A DNA stretch of 38,192 nt from Lachnoclostridium sp. An169 (GCF_002160525.1 NZ_NFKT01000040.1:1-38192); one strand, 5' to 3'. Counted from the stretch's first letter, positions 18,092 to 26,441 are shown. A program made the numbers and translations. The notes: generated by a model not told the origin, from the sequence alone.

Positions 18092-19666
18092 GTGGGAAAT
18101 TATTTAAATGTCGGAAACGCAGGATTTACTGCTGTTCGAAAGGGAATCTATGTTGACAAAACCGGAATGATTTCTTTTATTAATAGTACTTTAGGAACCA
18201 CGGATAAGATGACCTGTGTAAGCAGACCACGGCGCTTCGGCAAATCGTTTGCGGCTAAAATGTTATGTGCGTACTATGATAAAAGTTGTAATTCCCGGGA
18301 GTTGTTTGAAGATCTGGAGATTGCAGGTGATGAATCCTTTGAAAAATATCTGAACAAATATAATGTGATCTATCTGGACATTACATTGTTTATATCAAGG
18401 GCAGCGAATATAAAAGATGTAGTAAAAAATATTAATAATGAAGTTATGAATGAAGTTGCAGAGAATTTTCCCGGTGCGCCGAGAAATGCTGATCTGGCAG
18501 AAGTTCTGGTATATGCTGCAAGAACATCGGGCGAGAAATTTATCATGATCATCGATGAATGGGATGCCCTGTTCCGTGAGGCGAAAAACGACAGCTCGCT
18601 TCAGCGGGAGTATATTAATTTTTTAAGGGGGCTATTTAAGAGCAGTTGGACAGACATTATTTTCGACGCCGCTTATATAACAGGTATTCTTCCGATAAAA
18701 AAATATGGAACTCAGTCTGCCATGACGGATTTCAGAGAATACACCATGCTTACGCCAAAGAGACTGGCAGAATATGTGGGCTTTACAGAAGCGGAAGTTC
18801 AGGCGCTTTGTAGAAAGTCAGGAATGGATTTTGATCAGATGCGGAAATGGTATGACGGATACTCTTTTAGTCGGGTCAAATCTGTATATAGTCCGAATTC
18901 AGTAATTGAGGCAGTTAAAAATGGGGAGTTTCACAATTACTGGACACAGTCGGAGACTTATGCTTCATTGCAGCTCTATATTGATATGAACGAAGACGGA
19001 TTAAAGGAATCCATTGTTCAAATGCTCGGAGGGGCGCGTATCAAAATAGATGTTGTTACATTCCAGAACGATATGACAACAATCAGAGGCCGGGATGACG
19101 TTCTTACTCTTTTGGTGCACCTTGGGTATCTTGCTTATGATTCAGAAAGCAGGACCGTTCATATTCCCAATGAAGAAATTCGGGAGGAATTTGTCCGTGC
19201 AGTTACGACAGGAAAGCATACAGAAATCGCCAGGCTTATTCGTAGTTCCGACCAACTTTTAGAAGCGACACTGAACAAAGACGAAGATGCGGTGGCAGCA
19301 GCTATTCAGGAAGCACATAAAGCAGGAACTGCACCTACATTTTATAACAATGAGCAGGCTCTTCGAAGCGTGATTCGAGTGGCCTATATCAGTTGTGTGG
19401 ATGAGTTCTTGAAAATTGATGAACTTCCTTCCGGACATGGCTATGCAGATGTGGTATTTTTCCCGAAAAAGGCATCCTCCATGCCATTGCTTCTCGTAGA
19501 ACTGAAATGGAACAAAACGGAGAAAGGCGCTATTGCCCAGATCAAAAACAGGGATTATCCACAGATATTAAAGGACTATGGCGGTGATATTCTTTTGGTC
19601 GGAATTAATTATGATGCAAAGACGAAGCAGCATACCTGCAGAATAGAGGAATACACCAAAGACTGA
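18092..19666 (+). CDS. AAA-ATPase-like/PD-(D/E)XK nuclease protein (copy 1)
   Basis: A 524-residue protein with an N-terminal AAA-ATPase-like domain (PF09820 type) and a C-terminal PDDEXK_9-type nuclease domain. The P-loop is the family form SRPRRFGKS at residues 44-52, Walker B is IMIIDEWDAL near 150-159, and the family segment MRKWYDGYSF follows. The nuclease part shows YADVVFFP and LLLVELKWN (D...E-x-K) near residues 451-475. GTG 18092 is preferred because GGAGGG lies at 18077-18082 and the family start G-x-YLN-x-GN follows at once; an upstream GTG at 18041 overlaps the previous gene. It is 42 bp upstream of the Mrr-like gene. The function is unproven; such genes are multi-copy and often thought mobile or defensive. 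Confidence 0.85.
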   Translation: MGNYLNVGNAGFTAVRKGIYVDKTGMISFINSTLGTTDKMTCVSRPRRFGKSFAAKMLCAYYDKSCNSRELFEDLEIAGDESFEKYLNKYNVIYLDITLFISRAANIKDVVKNINNEVMNEVAENFPGAPRNADLAEVLVYAARTSGEKFIMIIDEWDALFREAKNDSSLQREYINFLRGLFKSSWTDIIFDAAYITGILPIKKYGTQSAMTDFREYTMLTPKRLAEYVGFTEAEVQALCRKSGMDFDQMRKWYDGYSFSRVKSVYSPNSVIEAVKNGEFHNYWTQSETYASLQLYIDMNEDGLKESIVQMLGGARIKIDVVTFQNDMTTIRGRDDVLTLLVHLGYLAYDSESRTVHIPNEEIREEFVRAVTTGKHTEIARLIRSSDQLLEATLNKDEDAVAAAIQEAHKAGTAPTFYNNEQALRSVIRVAYISCVDEFLKIDELPSGHGYADVVFFPKKASSMPLLLVELKWNKTEKGAIAQIKNRDYPQILKDYGGDILLVGINYDAKTKQHTCRIEEYTKD

Positions 19667-19708
19667 ACCGATAAACATAACAACTCATTATCCATATAAG
19701 GAGCGGCA

Positions 19709-21118
19709 ATGGACAGCAGGAAATTTATCGAAACATTTGACAGTATTTATCAGGACGTCTACGAATATGAGTGGGACGAAGATTTAAGCAGGGTTACCCT
19801 ATGGTTTAGCAATGAATTTAATGTAGATATTCAGGCAATTCGTATTGAATACAATGGTAACAGATACAGCATTTACCGGGAGTTTCTCTATGAAGACTAT
19901 TATGGAGAAAATACCGCCTTGCTTATTGCGAAAGAAGAGCTGTTGTTTTATGACTGCATGAAAAAGGGCAGTGACACGATTCCAGATATTGGCTATGAAG
20001 ATTCCATGGGATGTCCGTTTTTCTGTGAATTAGTGGGCTTTTTTGATATTCCTTTTTCCTGGAATGATTTAAAAATGCGGTTGGGATTAATCGAACGCGC
20101 ATGCCGCGACGCAGGAACCACTGATTTTGAATCCGTAGATAAAGACACTGAGCTTTACACATCGTATCAGGAACTCCTGCAGAAACTGTTTCACAAAATG
20201 CAGGATCTCTCGCCGGATTTATGTAATACCCGTCTTAAGGATTCCGTGCTGAATAAAGATCATAGCCTGGATTTCGTACCGGCCTACATAAACGGACGCA
20301 ATACAATTCTGACCGGAGTGGGGACAGAGTATCTGCCACAGGTTTGCGGCAAATTTTCTGCAGATAAATACACCTGCTATTCCGGAATCCGGTATTTTAT
20401 TATCCGTTCCGATGGGACAAACGGCAGGACTGTGATAGCGGATATGGAACTGATCAATAAAGTAAATGCATTATTTCAGTCCTGTCATGACGATGATTTT
20501 GAGTATTTTGTAAATTATTCTCTGGACAGAACGAACCGTGTGGTGATGAGCTGTGGAGAAGTATGGGCTGTCATCTGCCCGATTCAGCAGGAAAAACATG
20601 AAGCATGCTATACTTTTGAGAAAAACAAAATAAAAAGTTTGGAGCGTGAGTTTATTGAAATTGCTCCTCCGGGGCTGTGGAAACGCACGTATGATTTTTC
20701 CATCCTGAATGCAGAGGAATTCGAGGCTATGTGCCGGGATCTGCTTTTTGCTATGAATTTTCAGAATATCCAGGTACAGGGGAAGACCTTCGCGCCGGAT
20801 GGCGGCGTCGACATCATCGCGGAAGAAGAGTATTCGACTCTGATCAGAACAGAAAAGCGAAAGTGGATCTTTCAGTGCAGACATAGAAAGGGGCAGGTCA
20901 GCCGGAAGGATTTTTCTGAAGTACGTGATCTGCTGCCGCAGTTTCAGGCTGACTGTTACGGGCTTTTTTACAGCGGGTATCTTACACCGAATACGCTGGA
21001 ACGGATAGAAAGTATAAACGCAAACAATCCTTTTATTGTGCAGGTCTGGGATCATAATGGACTGGAGATACTGTTGGCACGGTATACGGATGTATCGGCG
21101 AAATATTTCGGACTGTAA
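19709..21118 (+). CDS. Unknown N-terminal region fused to an Mrr-like restriction endonuclease domain
   Basis: 469 residues. The last 130 or so form an Mrr-like (restriction endonuclease-like) domain: LNAEEFEAMCRDLLFAMNF, the acidic APDGGVDIIAEEE, then KWIFQCRHRKGQVSRKDFSE and ADCYGLFYSGYLTPNTLERI. In Mrr nucleases the third motif is Q-x-K; here it reads Q-C-R, so the catalytic Lys is an Arg or is shifted. The first 340 residues have no domain I recognise and may sense a target. ATG 19709 is preceded by AAGGAG. Directly after its stop comes the small 21191 gene, then a terminator, so 18092-21664 probably forms one operon. A role against foreign DNA is an inference from domain type. Confidence 0.75.
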   Translation: MDSRKFIETFDSIYQDVYEYEWDEDLSRVTLWFSNEFNVDIQAIRIEYNGNRYSIYREFLYEDYYGENTALLIAKEELLFYDCMKKGSDTIPDIGYEDSMGCPFFCELVGFFDIPFSWNDLKMRLGLIERACRDAGTTDFESVDKDTELYTSYQELLQKLFHKMQDLSPDLCNTRLKDSVLNKDHSLDFVPAYINGRNTILTGVGTEYLPQVCGKFSADKYTCYSGIRYFIIRSDGTNGRTVIADMELINKVNALFQSCHDDDFEYFVNYSLDRTNRVVMSCGEVWAVICPIQQEKHEACYTFEKNKIKSLEREFIEIAPPGLWKRTYDFSILNAEEFEAMCRDLLFAMNFQNIQVQGKTFAPDGGVDIIAEEEYSTLIRTEKRKWIFQCRHRKGQVSRKDFSEVRDLLPQFQADCYGLFYSGYLTPNTLERIESINANNPFIVQVWDHNGLEILLARYTDVSAKYFGL

Positions 21119-21190
21119 ATGTTTTCGGGGCAGGAAGGTGTTAACTGCCGTTTTAAAAGGAGAGAGTGTAATAAAGGAGACACTATAATA

Positions 21191-21664
21191 ATGAAGGAAC
21201 AGGTTCAAAACGACACAGAATCACTTACAACACAACAGGAATCCGACCGGGAAAACGCTCTGGCGGTTCTCCACGAAACTATGACGGAGGAGGCCCTCTG
21301 GAGCTGCATCACCGCCTTTCAGGAGTACCCTTTTCATACGGCTTCCGGTCTGCCGTTTCAATACACGCTGAAAAAGGGAAGAAACGGGAAACTGACTCAT
21401 GAGCTCTGGATTGACCGCAGGGAAGGGAGCAAAAGTCTGACCTGGAGTTCCGTGCGTCTGGCATTTCAGAATGTGAAAGAAATGCGGGAAAATGGGGAGC
21501 GCCCTTTTGTGGAACGCCCAAAAGGTTTGGGGGATATCCGCGGAGTTTCTTACATATATCCGCTTTTCATGCGCTTCGGGCTGATTGAAGTGCCGGAGAA
21601 ATTTGCGGGAAATATGACTTACCAACAGCTGACGCTTCCCAAATCTTTGCTTCAAGGGGACTGA
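21191..21664 (+). CDS. Uncharacterised small protein of a Lachnospiraceae-type family
   Basis: A 157-residue protein with no signal peptide or membrane segment. Its conserved-looking middle is FHTASGLPFQYTLKKGRNG, ELWIDRREGSKSLTWSSVRL and KGLGDIRGVSYIYPLFMRFG. I recall similar proteins in gut Clostridia but know no function or domain name for them. ATG 21191 is chosen over an upstream in-frame ATG at 21119, because AAAGGAGA lies at 21173-21181 and the sequence between is low in protein-like character. It is the last gene before the terminator at 21656 and probably co-transcribed with the Mrr-like gene. Confidence 0.65.
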   Translation: MKEQVQNDTESLTTQQESDRENALAVLHETMTEEALWSCITAFQEYPFHTASGLPFQYTLKKGRNGKLTHELWIDRREGSKSLTWSSVRLAFQNVKEMRENGERPFVERPKGLGDIRGVSYIYPLFMRFGLIEVPEKFAGNMTYQQLTLPKSLLQGD

Positions 21665-21684
21665 TTCTGGCGTCAGCCCCTTTT
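21656..21684 (+). terminator. Rho-independent terminator after the 18092-21664 gene group
   Basis: GGGG-A-CTGA at 21656-21664 pairs with TCAG-CCCC at 21673-21680 (8 bp with one bulged A), followed by TTTT. The stop codon of the preceding gene lies inside the left arm. It separates this group from the convergent recombinase gene. Confidence 0.75.
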
Positions 21685-21702
21685 CGTTTCTGCGCTATGT
21701 AT

Positions 21703-22641
21703 CTACACATCCATCCGGTTTCTTCCATTATACTTTAACAGCACTTCTTTCTTCCGGGACAGAGACACCTCCGTGTAAATTTGCGTTGTCACAATACTGT
21801 TGTGCCCCATCAGCTCCTGCACGTCCCGGATTCCGGCACCGTTGTTGAGTAGTTGGGTTGCAAAGCTGTGCCGCAGATAATGGGGCGTTGAGTGTGGATT
21901 GATCTGGGTTCGGTCCCGGTATTTGTAGAAAATGTTTTCGATGCTATAAATGCTGAGCCGTTTTCCCATACGGCTGACAAACAGTGCAGGATCATCAGGA
22001 TTCATTTCCCCGCGTGTCAGGAGCCACTGGTTGAGCTTCTGGCTGACAATCGGGGAAGAAATGAAGAGAATCCGCTCCTTGTTTCCCTTCCCGTGGATCA
22101 GCATGGAATTTTCCTCCCGTCGGTAATCAGCCAGATCCAGTGCGCTGATTTCGCCGATCCGCAGACCCAGACAGAAGAGAAGTTCGATGATGCACATATT
22201 TCTCAGGCAGAGTTTGCGGAAATATTCGGAGTGACTTTCCTGGTATTCCTCATTTACCGAGACAATCAGCCGCTTGATTTCCTCTGTAGTCAGCGTCTTG
22301 GGAAGTGTTTTCGGCAGCTGAAAACGGCGGGAGGAAAATGTGAGAAAATGTTCGCCCGGAGAGTATTTTCTGCTCAGGAAACTGCAGTATTGCTGGATGG
22401 ACACATACTTGCGCCGGATTGACCGGGCGGTGAGTTCGATTTCGTTCTGCAGATAGAAGAAATACCGGGCAATCGTCTCGCTGTCCAACTCTGTGTATTT
22501 TCGCAGCTCGATCCACTGCATCATACAGGAAATGTCGCTGCGGTAGGCCTTCAGCGTACGGATCCCCAGATTGCGCTCAAGCGATAGTCCATCGATAAAT
22601 TCATCTGTAAGTGCTTTTTGCTGTTTTGCATTGTACTCCAT
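21703..22641 (-). CDS. Tyrosine recombinase/integrase (XerC/D-like)
   Basis: A full-length 312-residue tyrosine recombinase with an N-terminal SAM-like core-binding domain ([19 protein letters not shown]) and a complete catalytic domain: Arg in GLRIGEIS, Lys in GKGNKER, His-x-x-Arg in [11 protein letters not shown], His in ELMGHNS, and the Tyr nucleophile in QIYTEVS. It is the size of Xer-like and phase-variation-type recombinases rather than large phage integrases. GAGAGGG precedes ATG 22641. It is convergent with the nuclease group and divergent from the 23001 gene. No obvious paired inverted repeats flank any nearby promoter, so its target (element mobility, inversion or resolution) is open. 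Confidence 0.9.
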   Translation of the reverse strand: MEYNAKQQKALTDEFIDGLSLERNLGIRTLKAYRSDISCMMQWIELRKYTELDSETIARYFFYLQNEIELTARSIRRKYVSIQQYCSFLSRKYSPGEHFLTFSSRRFQLPKTLPKTLTTEEIKRLIVSVNEEYQESHSEYFRKLCLRNMCIIELLFCLGLRIGEISALDLADYRREENSMLIHGKGNKERILFISSPIVSQKLNQWLLTRGEMNPDDPALFVSRMGKRLSIYSIENIFYKYRDRTQINPHSTPHYLRHSFATQLLNNGAGIRDVQELMGHNSIVTTQIYTEVSLSRKKEVLLKYNGRNRMDV

Positions 22642-22663
22642 TGCTTTCCCTCTCTTTCGTAAA

Positions 22664-22692
22664 ATTGTACATTGTTGTATTGTACGGTTAAA
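22664..22692 (-). promoter_or_regulatory. Probable promoter of the recombinase gene with repeated ATTGTAC sites
   Basis: On the minus strand TTTAAC (22692-22687) and TACAAT (22669-22664) are 17 bp apart, just upstream of the recombinase ribosome site. The heptamer ATTGTAC occurs three times on the plus strand, at 22630-22636, 22664-22670 and 22679-22685; one copy overlaps the -10 and one lies in the spacer, so a protein binding them could repress the promoter. The binding protein is unknown; autoregulation is an inference. Confidence 0.45.
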
Positions 22693-22859
22693 TGTGGTGG
22701 TTCTATTGTATCCCCATTTGGATAAAAAAGGAGTACACTTTCAGACAGGAATTGAAATCTTATGGATTCTTTACCGGTAATTGATCCGTGCAGCAGAAAC
22801 CGTCTGAAAAGACAGAGGCGAGTGTAATAGAGCATCGGTGCCGGCACGAAAACGGAAGC

Positions 22860-22888
22860 TTGTCTCTGAAATTGGAATATGCTATTAT
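22860..22888 (+). promoter_or_regulatory. Possible promoter of the 23001 AAA gene
   Basis: TTGTCT (22860-22865) and TATTAT (22883-22888) are 17 bp apart; an overlapping TATAAT lies at 22886-22891. Transcripts would begin about 100 bp before the gene and enter the 22900-22938 hairpin almost at once. Confidence 0.35.
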
Positions 22889-22899
22889 AATGCTGTGGT

Positions 22900-22938
22900 G
22901 ACAGATTTCTTGGAAAGGGGGGAAGTCTGTCCTTTTTT
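22900..22938 (+). terminator. Terminator-like leader hairpin before the 23001 gene
   Basis: GACAGATTTC (22900-22909) pairs with GAAGTCTGTC (22922-22931) over 10 bp with one G-T wobble, and CTTTTTT follows. Nothing on the plus strand immediately upstream needs terminating, so it may protect the AAA gene from read-through or attenuate it. Confidence 0.55.
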
Positions 22939-23000
22939 ATGGAATAACGTGGAAAACAGACAGCGCCCGGCCAGGTCTCGGAAAAGGAGCGGACTGACAG

Positions 23001-24635
23001 ATGGCAAAAATTTTTAATGTTACCGGAGCGTGTGATCCGCAGCTCCACTACATGGTCGATATTCGGAAGCGCCTGGAAGAGATCAGGGCTCTTGTGGACG
23101 CCGGGGCATATTTCACGATCAACCGGGCGCGTCAGTACGGGAAGACTACCACCCTGAACGCTCTGAGCGATTTCCTGAAAAATGATTATATTGTAATTTC
23201 TCTGGATTTTCAGCTGCTGAGCAGCAATGATTTTGAAAATGAGACAGCGTTTGCCAATGCTTTTGCGGCGATCTTCGTCTCGGCAGTAAGGACGGGGGCG
23301 GCGGCAAAGGCAGGCGCGGCGGTAAAGACAGGTGCGGAAATGAAGCTGCAGGAAACAGATGCTTTCACGGTCCTGGAGGCTGCGGCGGATGCGGAAAATA
23401 TCAGCGGGCTCCGCAAACTTTTTGTCTGCCTGTCCCAGATCTGTGCGGCCGCGTCAAAGCCGCTCGTTCTGATGATCGATGAAGTGGACAGTGCGGCAAA
23501 CAATCAGGTGTTTCTGGATTTTCTCGCACAGCTGCGGGCATACTACCTGACCCGGAAGCGGACGCCGACGTTTCAGTCTGTCATTCTTGCCGGCGTCTAT
23601 GACGTGAAAAATATCCAGATGAAAATTCGTCCGGATGCGGAGCACAAGGTCAACAGCCCCTGGAATATCGCGGCGGATTTCGATGTTGTCATGAGCTTTT
23701 CGGCAGCGGACATTGCAGGAATGCTGGAGCAGTATGAAAACGACCACCACACCGGGATGGATGTGGAAGAAATGGCGGAGTTCATTTACGATTATACATG
23801 CGGCTACCCCTATCTTGTGTCCCGCATCTGCAAGCTGCTGGATGAGAAGATCGCCGGAAGCGGTCATTTTCCGGATGAAACGTCAGCCTGGACGAGGGAC
23901 GGCGCGCTTGAGGCGGTGAAGCTGCTCATCAGCGAGAAGAATACTCTCTTTGATTCCCTGACCGGGAAGCTTTACGACTATCCGGTTCTTCGGAATGTTC
24001 TTTACCGGATTCTGTTTGCCGGGGAGAAGGTGGTCTATAATCCGGACGAGCAGTGGCTTGACATGGCGGTAATGCTCGGTTTTCTGAAGATTGTTGACGG
24101 AAATGTGGCGATCGCAAACCGCATTTTCGAGGTGCGGCTGTACAATTATTTTCTGACCACAAACGAGTCCCAGAACAGCGAGATCTTCAAGGCAGCCGCC
24201 CGGAACAAGACACAGTACATCCGAAACGGACATCTCGACATGGAGACAGTTCTGGCGAAATATGTGGAGCATTTTGACAGCATTTACGGTGATGCGGCAG
24301 AACCGTTTTCCGAGGAAGAAGGACGGCGCCGTTTTCTGCTGTACCTGCGGCCGATCATAAACGGAACCGGGAATTATTATATTGAGGCTGAGACGCGGAA
24401 TGCACGGCGCATGGATATTGTCGTGGATTATCTGGGCGAACAGTTTATCATTGAGCTGAAAATATGGCGTGGCAATGCCTATAACGAGCGCGGAGAAAAG
24501 CAGTTGGCGGATTATCTGGACTATTTTCATCTGAAAAAAGGCTATATGCTCAGCTATAACTTTGGACGGAATAAAGAGATCGGAGTGAAGAAAATTCCGG
24601 TTGGGGACCGGGTGCTGGTGGAGGCTGTGGTGTAG
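23001..24635 (+). CDS. AAA-like ATPase/PD-(D/E)XK nuclease protein (second subfamily)
   Basis: A 544-residue protein with the same two-domain plan as the 18092 gene but a different subfamily. It starts FNVTGACDPQLHYMVDIRKR; the P-loop form is ARQYGKTT at residues 43-50 and Walker B is LVLMIDEVDSA near 156-166. An Ala/Lys-rich insert (residues 94-118) looks recently expanded. The C-terminal nuclease-like part has RRMDIVVDYLGEQFIIELKI (D...E-x-K) near residues 468-488, then KQLADYLDYF. AAAGGAG precedes ATG 23001 at good spacing. It is G+C-rich compared with its neighbours, which suggests separate acquisition. A near relative, internally deleted, lies at 28790-29179. Biological role unproven. 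Confidence 0.85.
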   Translation: MAKIFNVTGACDPQLHYMVDIRKRLEEIRALVDAGAYFTINRARQYGKTTTLNALSDFLKNDYIVISLDFQLLSSNDFENETAFANAFAAIFVSAVRTGAAAKAGAAVKTGAEMKLQETDAFTVLEAAADAENISGLRKLFVCLSQICAAASKPLVLMIDEVDSAANNQVFLDFLAQLRAYYLTRKRTPTFQSVILAGVYDVKNIQMKIRPDAEHKVNSPWNIAADFDVVMSFSAADIAGMLEQYENDHHTGMDVEEMAEFIYDYTCGYPYLVSRICKLLDEKIAGSGHFPDETSAWTRDGALEAVKLLISEKNTLFDSLTGKLYDYPVLRNVLYRILFAGEKVVYNPDEQWLDMAVMLGFLKIVDGNVAIANRIFEVRLYNYFLTTNESQNSEIFKAAARNKTQYIRNGHLDMETVLAKYVEHFDSIYGDAAEPFSEEEGRRRFLLYLRPIINGTGNYYIEAETRNARRMDIVVDYLGEQFIIELKIWRGNAYNERGEKQLADYLDYFHLKKGYMLSYNFGRNKEIGVKKIPVGDRVLVEAVV

Positions 24636-24664
24636 AGACGGGGAAAAGTTTGATTTTTCATTTT

Positions 24665-24724
24665 AAAAAGACAGGCATGCCACACGAAGAAACATTCTTT
24701 CAATCGTATGACATGCCTGTTTTT
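24665..24724. terminator. Bidirectional terminator between two convergent AAA genes
   Basis: AAAAAG-ACAGGCATG (24665-24679) pairs with CATGCCTGT-TTTT (24712-24724); the stem continues with mismatches into CACACG/CGTATG. The A-run on one side and T-run on the other allow termination in both directions, ending the 23001 gene (+) and the 24756 gene (-). Confidence 0.85.
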
Positions 24725-24755
24725 CCTTATTTTTCTCCCAAACTGCTTCAGCAGT

Positions 24756-26279
24756 TCAAGTCTCAAACTTTTCTATGATGCACTGATGCTTTTTACTTTT
24801 TTTATCATAATTGATTCCTACAAGAAGAATCGAGCCTTTATAATCTTTTAAAGCAGCAGGATATTTGCGTTCCTTGATCTGCTGAATTGCCGCATCAGCG
24901 CTTTGATTCCATTTGAGTTCTGCCAGCAAAGCAGGGTAATCGATGGCATATTCCGGCTTCGGGATAAATATAAAGTCCGCAAATCCTTTCCCGGCAGGCA
25001 TTTCCCGAATTGGTTTGAAATAATACTGCATGGCACTTAAATATCCGATGGTCAGTACACTGCTGAGCGAATTTTCGTTATTATACTGAATGGCAGAGGC
25101 ATACTCCTCGTGGATTTTTTCAATTTCCTCCGCAACAGTTTCTCCATCCATATCAAGCGTCGCTTCCAGAAGATTCACAGACTCCTGCTGAAATCCGATA
25201 AATTCATCCCATCTGTTTTCTTCCACCACATCCAGAAATTCGCTGCGTATCTCTTCATTGGGAACAAACGCTGTCTGATGAATCTGGTCGTAGGCCAGAT
25301 ATCCCAGATGGATCAGGGCTGTTATGACATCGTCCTTATTTCGGAAAGTAACCATGTCGTTCTGATAAGTTTTTGTACGTACTTTTACCCGTTCGCCGGA
25401 AAGCATGGTTATGATCGCTGTTTTTAAACCGTCGAAATCCATATTGATCAGAGGAACAATAGATTCGTATGTTCCGGTCTGAGACCAGTAGCTCTGAAAA
25501 TCGCCCCGGAGCATTACGCTCACCACGGCTTTTGGGTTATAAACATGATATCCTGTGAGCTGGTATCCGTCGTACCATCTTTTTACGTTCTCAAAATCTC
25601 TGCCGTATCGCCGGCAAAGCTCCCGGACTTCATCCTCTGTGAAACCGATGTAAGGCGCCAGTATACTGGCGTCCAACATGGTAAATTCATCGAAATTATT
25701 TAATGCGGACTGCGTTTTTACTTTCTTGACCGGCAGGATTCCGGTCAGATATGCAAGATGAATGAACTTTGTCGGCTCAGTCCCCTTGAACATCCCGCGG
25801 AGGAAATTAATATATTCTTCCTGCACCTGATGATTGGACGCTTCGTCGCGGATCAGTACGTCCCATTCGTCGATAATGACGATGAATTTTCTCCCTTCAG
25901 CGGTGTTAATGCAGGAGAGGGCGTCCGGCAAAGAAAACGTTGTCTCCGGCAGTATGCCCGGATATACATCTTTCAGCTCACCGATAACGGCATTTTCAAT
26001 ATAAGAAACAACATGTTCAGCTCCGCCTGCGGGCGCCATGCTCCACTGCATGTCGATGTGGATCACGTCGTATTTATTGAGATGATTCCGAAAGCTTTCT
26101 TCTTTGCTGATCGCAAAATCGGAAAACAGCTGTTCGGAATCGCAGCCTTTGCTATAATAAGCGGTCAGCATATCCGCTGTGATGGATTTCCCGAAACGGC
26201 GGGGTCTGCTGTTGCAGATCAATGCCTGTTTGGTATCCAGCACTCTGTTGGTATATTGCAAAAGACCTGTTTTATCCAC
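24756..26279 (-). CDS. AAA-ATPase-like/PD-(D/E)XK nuclease protein (copy 2), N-terminus shortened
   Basis: 507 residues, clearly homologous to the 18092 protein over most of its length: P-loop SRPRRFGKS near residues 24-32, FIVIIDEWDVLI as Walker B, VKRWYDGYQL, NDMVTFRNKDDV, and a C-terminal FADFIFIP...LLAELKWN nuclease motif. Compared with copy 1 it lacks about the first 21 residues (the GNYLN-x-GN start): upstream of GTG 26279 the frame reads through 10 unrelated codons to a TAA. No ribosome site precedes the GTG, although a good promoter lies 34 bp upstream. It may be weakly translated or decaying. Catalytic motifs themselves are intact. Confidence 0.75.
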   Translation of the reverse strand: MDKTGLLQYTNRVLDTKQALICNSRPRRFGKSITADMLTAYYSKGCDSEQLFSDFAISKEESFRNHLNKYDVIHIDMQWSMAPAGGAEHVVSYIENAVIGELKDVYPGILPETTFSLPDALSCINTAEGRKFIVIIDEWDVLIRDEASNHQVQEEYINFLRGMFKGTEPTKFIHLAYLTGILPVKKVKTQSALNNFDEFTMLDASILAPYIGFTEDEVRELCRRYGRDFENVKRWYDGYQLTGYHVYNPKAVVSVMLRGDFQSYWSQTGTYESIVPLINMDFDGLKTAIITMLSGERVKVRTKTYQNDMVTFRNKDDVITALIHLGYLAYDQIHQTAFVPNEEIRSEFLDVVEENRWDEFIGFQQESVNLLEATLDMDGETVAEEIEKIHEEYASAIQYNNENSLSSVLTIGYLSAMQYYFKPIREMPAGKGFADFIFIPKPEYAIDYPALLAELKWNQSADAAIQQIKERKYPAALKDYKGSILLVGINYDKKSKKHQCIIEKFET

Positions 26280-26312
26280 ATCTATTGTATCCGAATCTGT
26301 GCTTTGTTAAAA

Positions 26313-26341
26313 ATTGTATCACAGGCGGACAGATTTCACAA
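26313..26341 (-). promoter_or_regulatory. Promoter of the 24756-26279 gene
   Basis: On the minus strand TTGTGA (26341-26336) and TACAAT (26318-26313) are spaced by 17 bp. The predicted start of transcription near 26306 leaves a leader of under 30 nt with no Shine-Dalgarno sequence before GTG 26279. Confidence 0.5.
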
Positions 26342-26386
26342 TCCGTGGTCCGAATAATCCCTGTGAAGTTGGGAAAAAATACATCC

Positions 26387-26416
26387 TTGACACTATACTT
26401 TTATCTGTAGTATGAT
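26387..26416 (+). promoter_or_regulatory. Promoter of the SOS mutagenesis operon
   Basis: TTGACA (26387-26392, perfect -35) and TATGAT (26411-26416) are spaced by 18 bp, immediately before the LexA box. It is divergent from the promoter at 26313-26341. Confidence 0.75.
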
Positions 26417-26429
26417 AGCAATAGCAAGA

Positions 26430-26441
26430 GAACATACGTTC
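26430..26441. promoter_or_regulatory. LexA (SOS) box
   Basis: GAACATACGTTC is a perfect GAAC-N4-GTTC palindrome, the DinR/LexA consensus of Gram-positive bacteria. It lies 13 bp after the -10 element, over the start of transcription, where bound LexA would block initiation. This fits the Y-polymerase/YolD genes downstream, which are DNA-damage-inducible in relatives. Confidence 0.85.

Larger units (their letters stand above)
22642..23000. other. Divergent intergenic region between recombinase and AAA gene
   Basis: This gap of about 360 bp holds the recombinase promoter (22664-22692), repeated ATTGTAC heptamers, a possible promoter at 22860-22888 and a hairpin with a T-run at 22900-22938. A 21-codon frame starting at ATG 22762 has no ribosome site at the right distance and does not look like a gene. 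Confidence 0.5.

Noticed and set aside
22762..22827. 21-codon ORF upstream of the 23001 gene
   Set aside because: The AAGGAG upstream is too far from its ATG, and the peptide has no recognisable feature.
21600..23000. Recombinase-controlled invertible promoter
   Set aside because: I looked for inverted repeats flanking a promoter near the recombinase and found only direct heptamers; there is no support for inversion.
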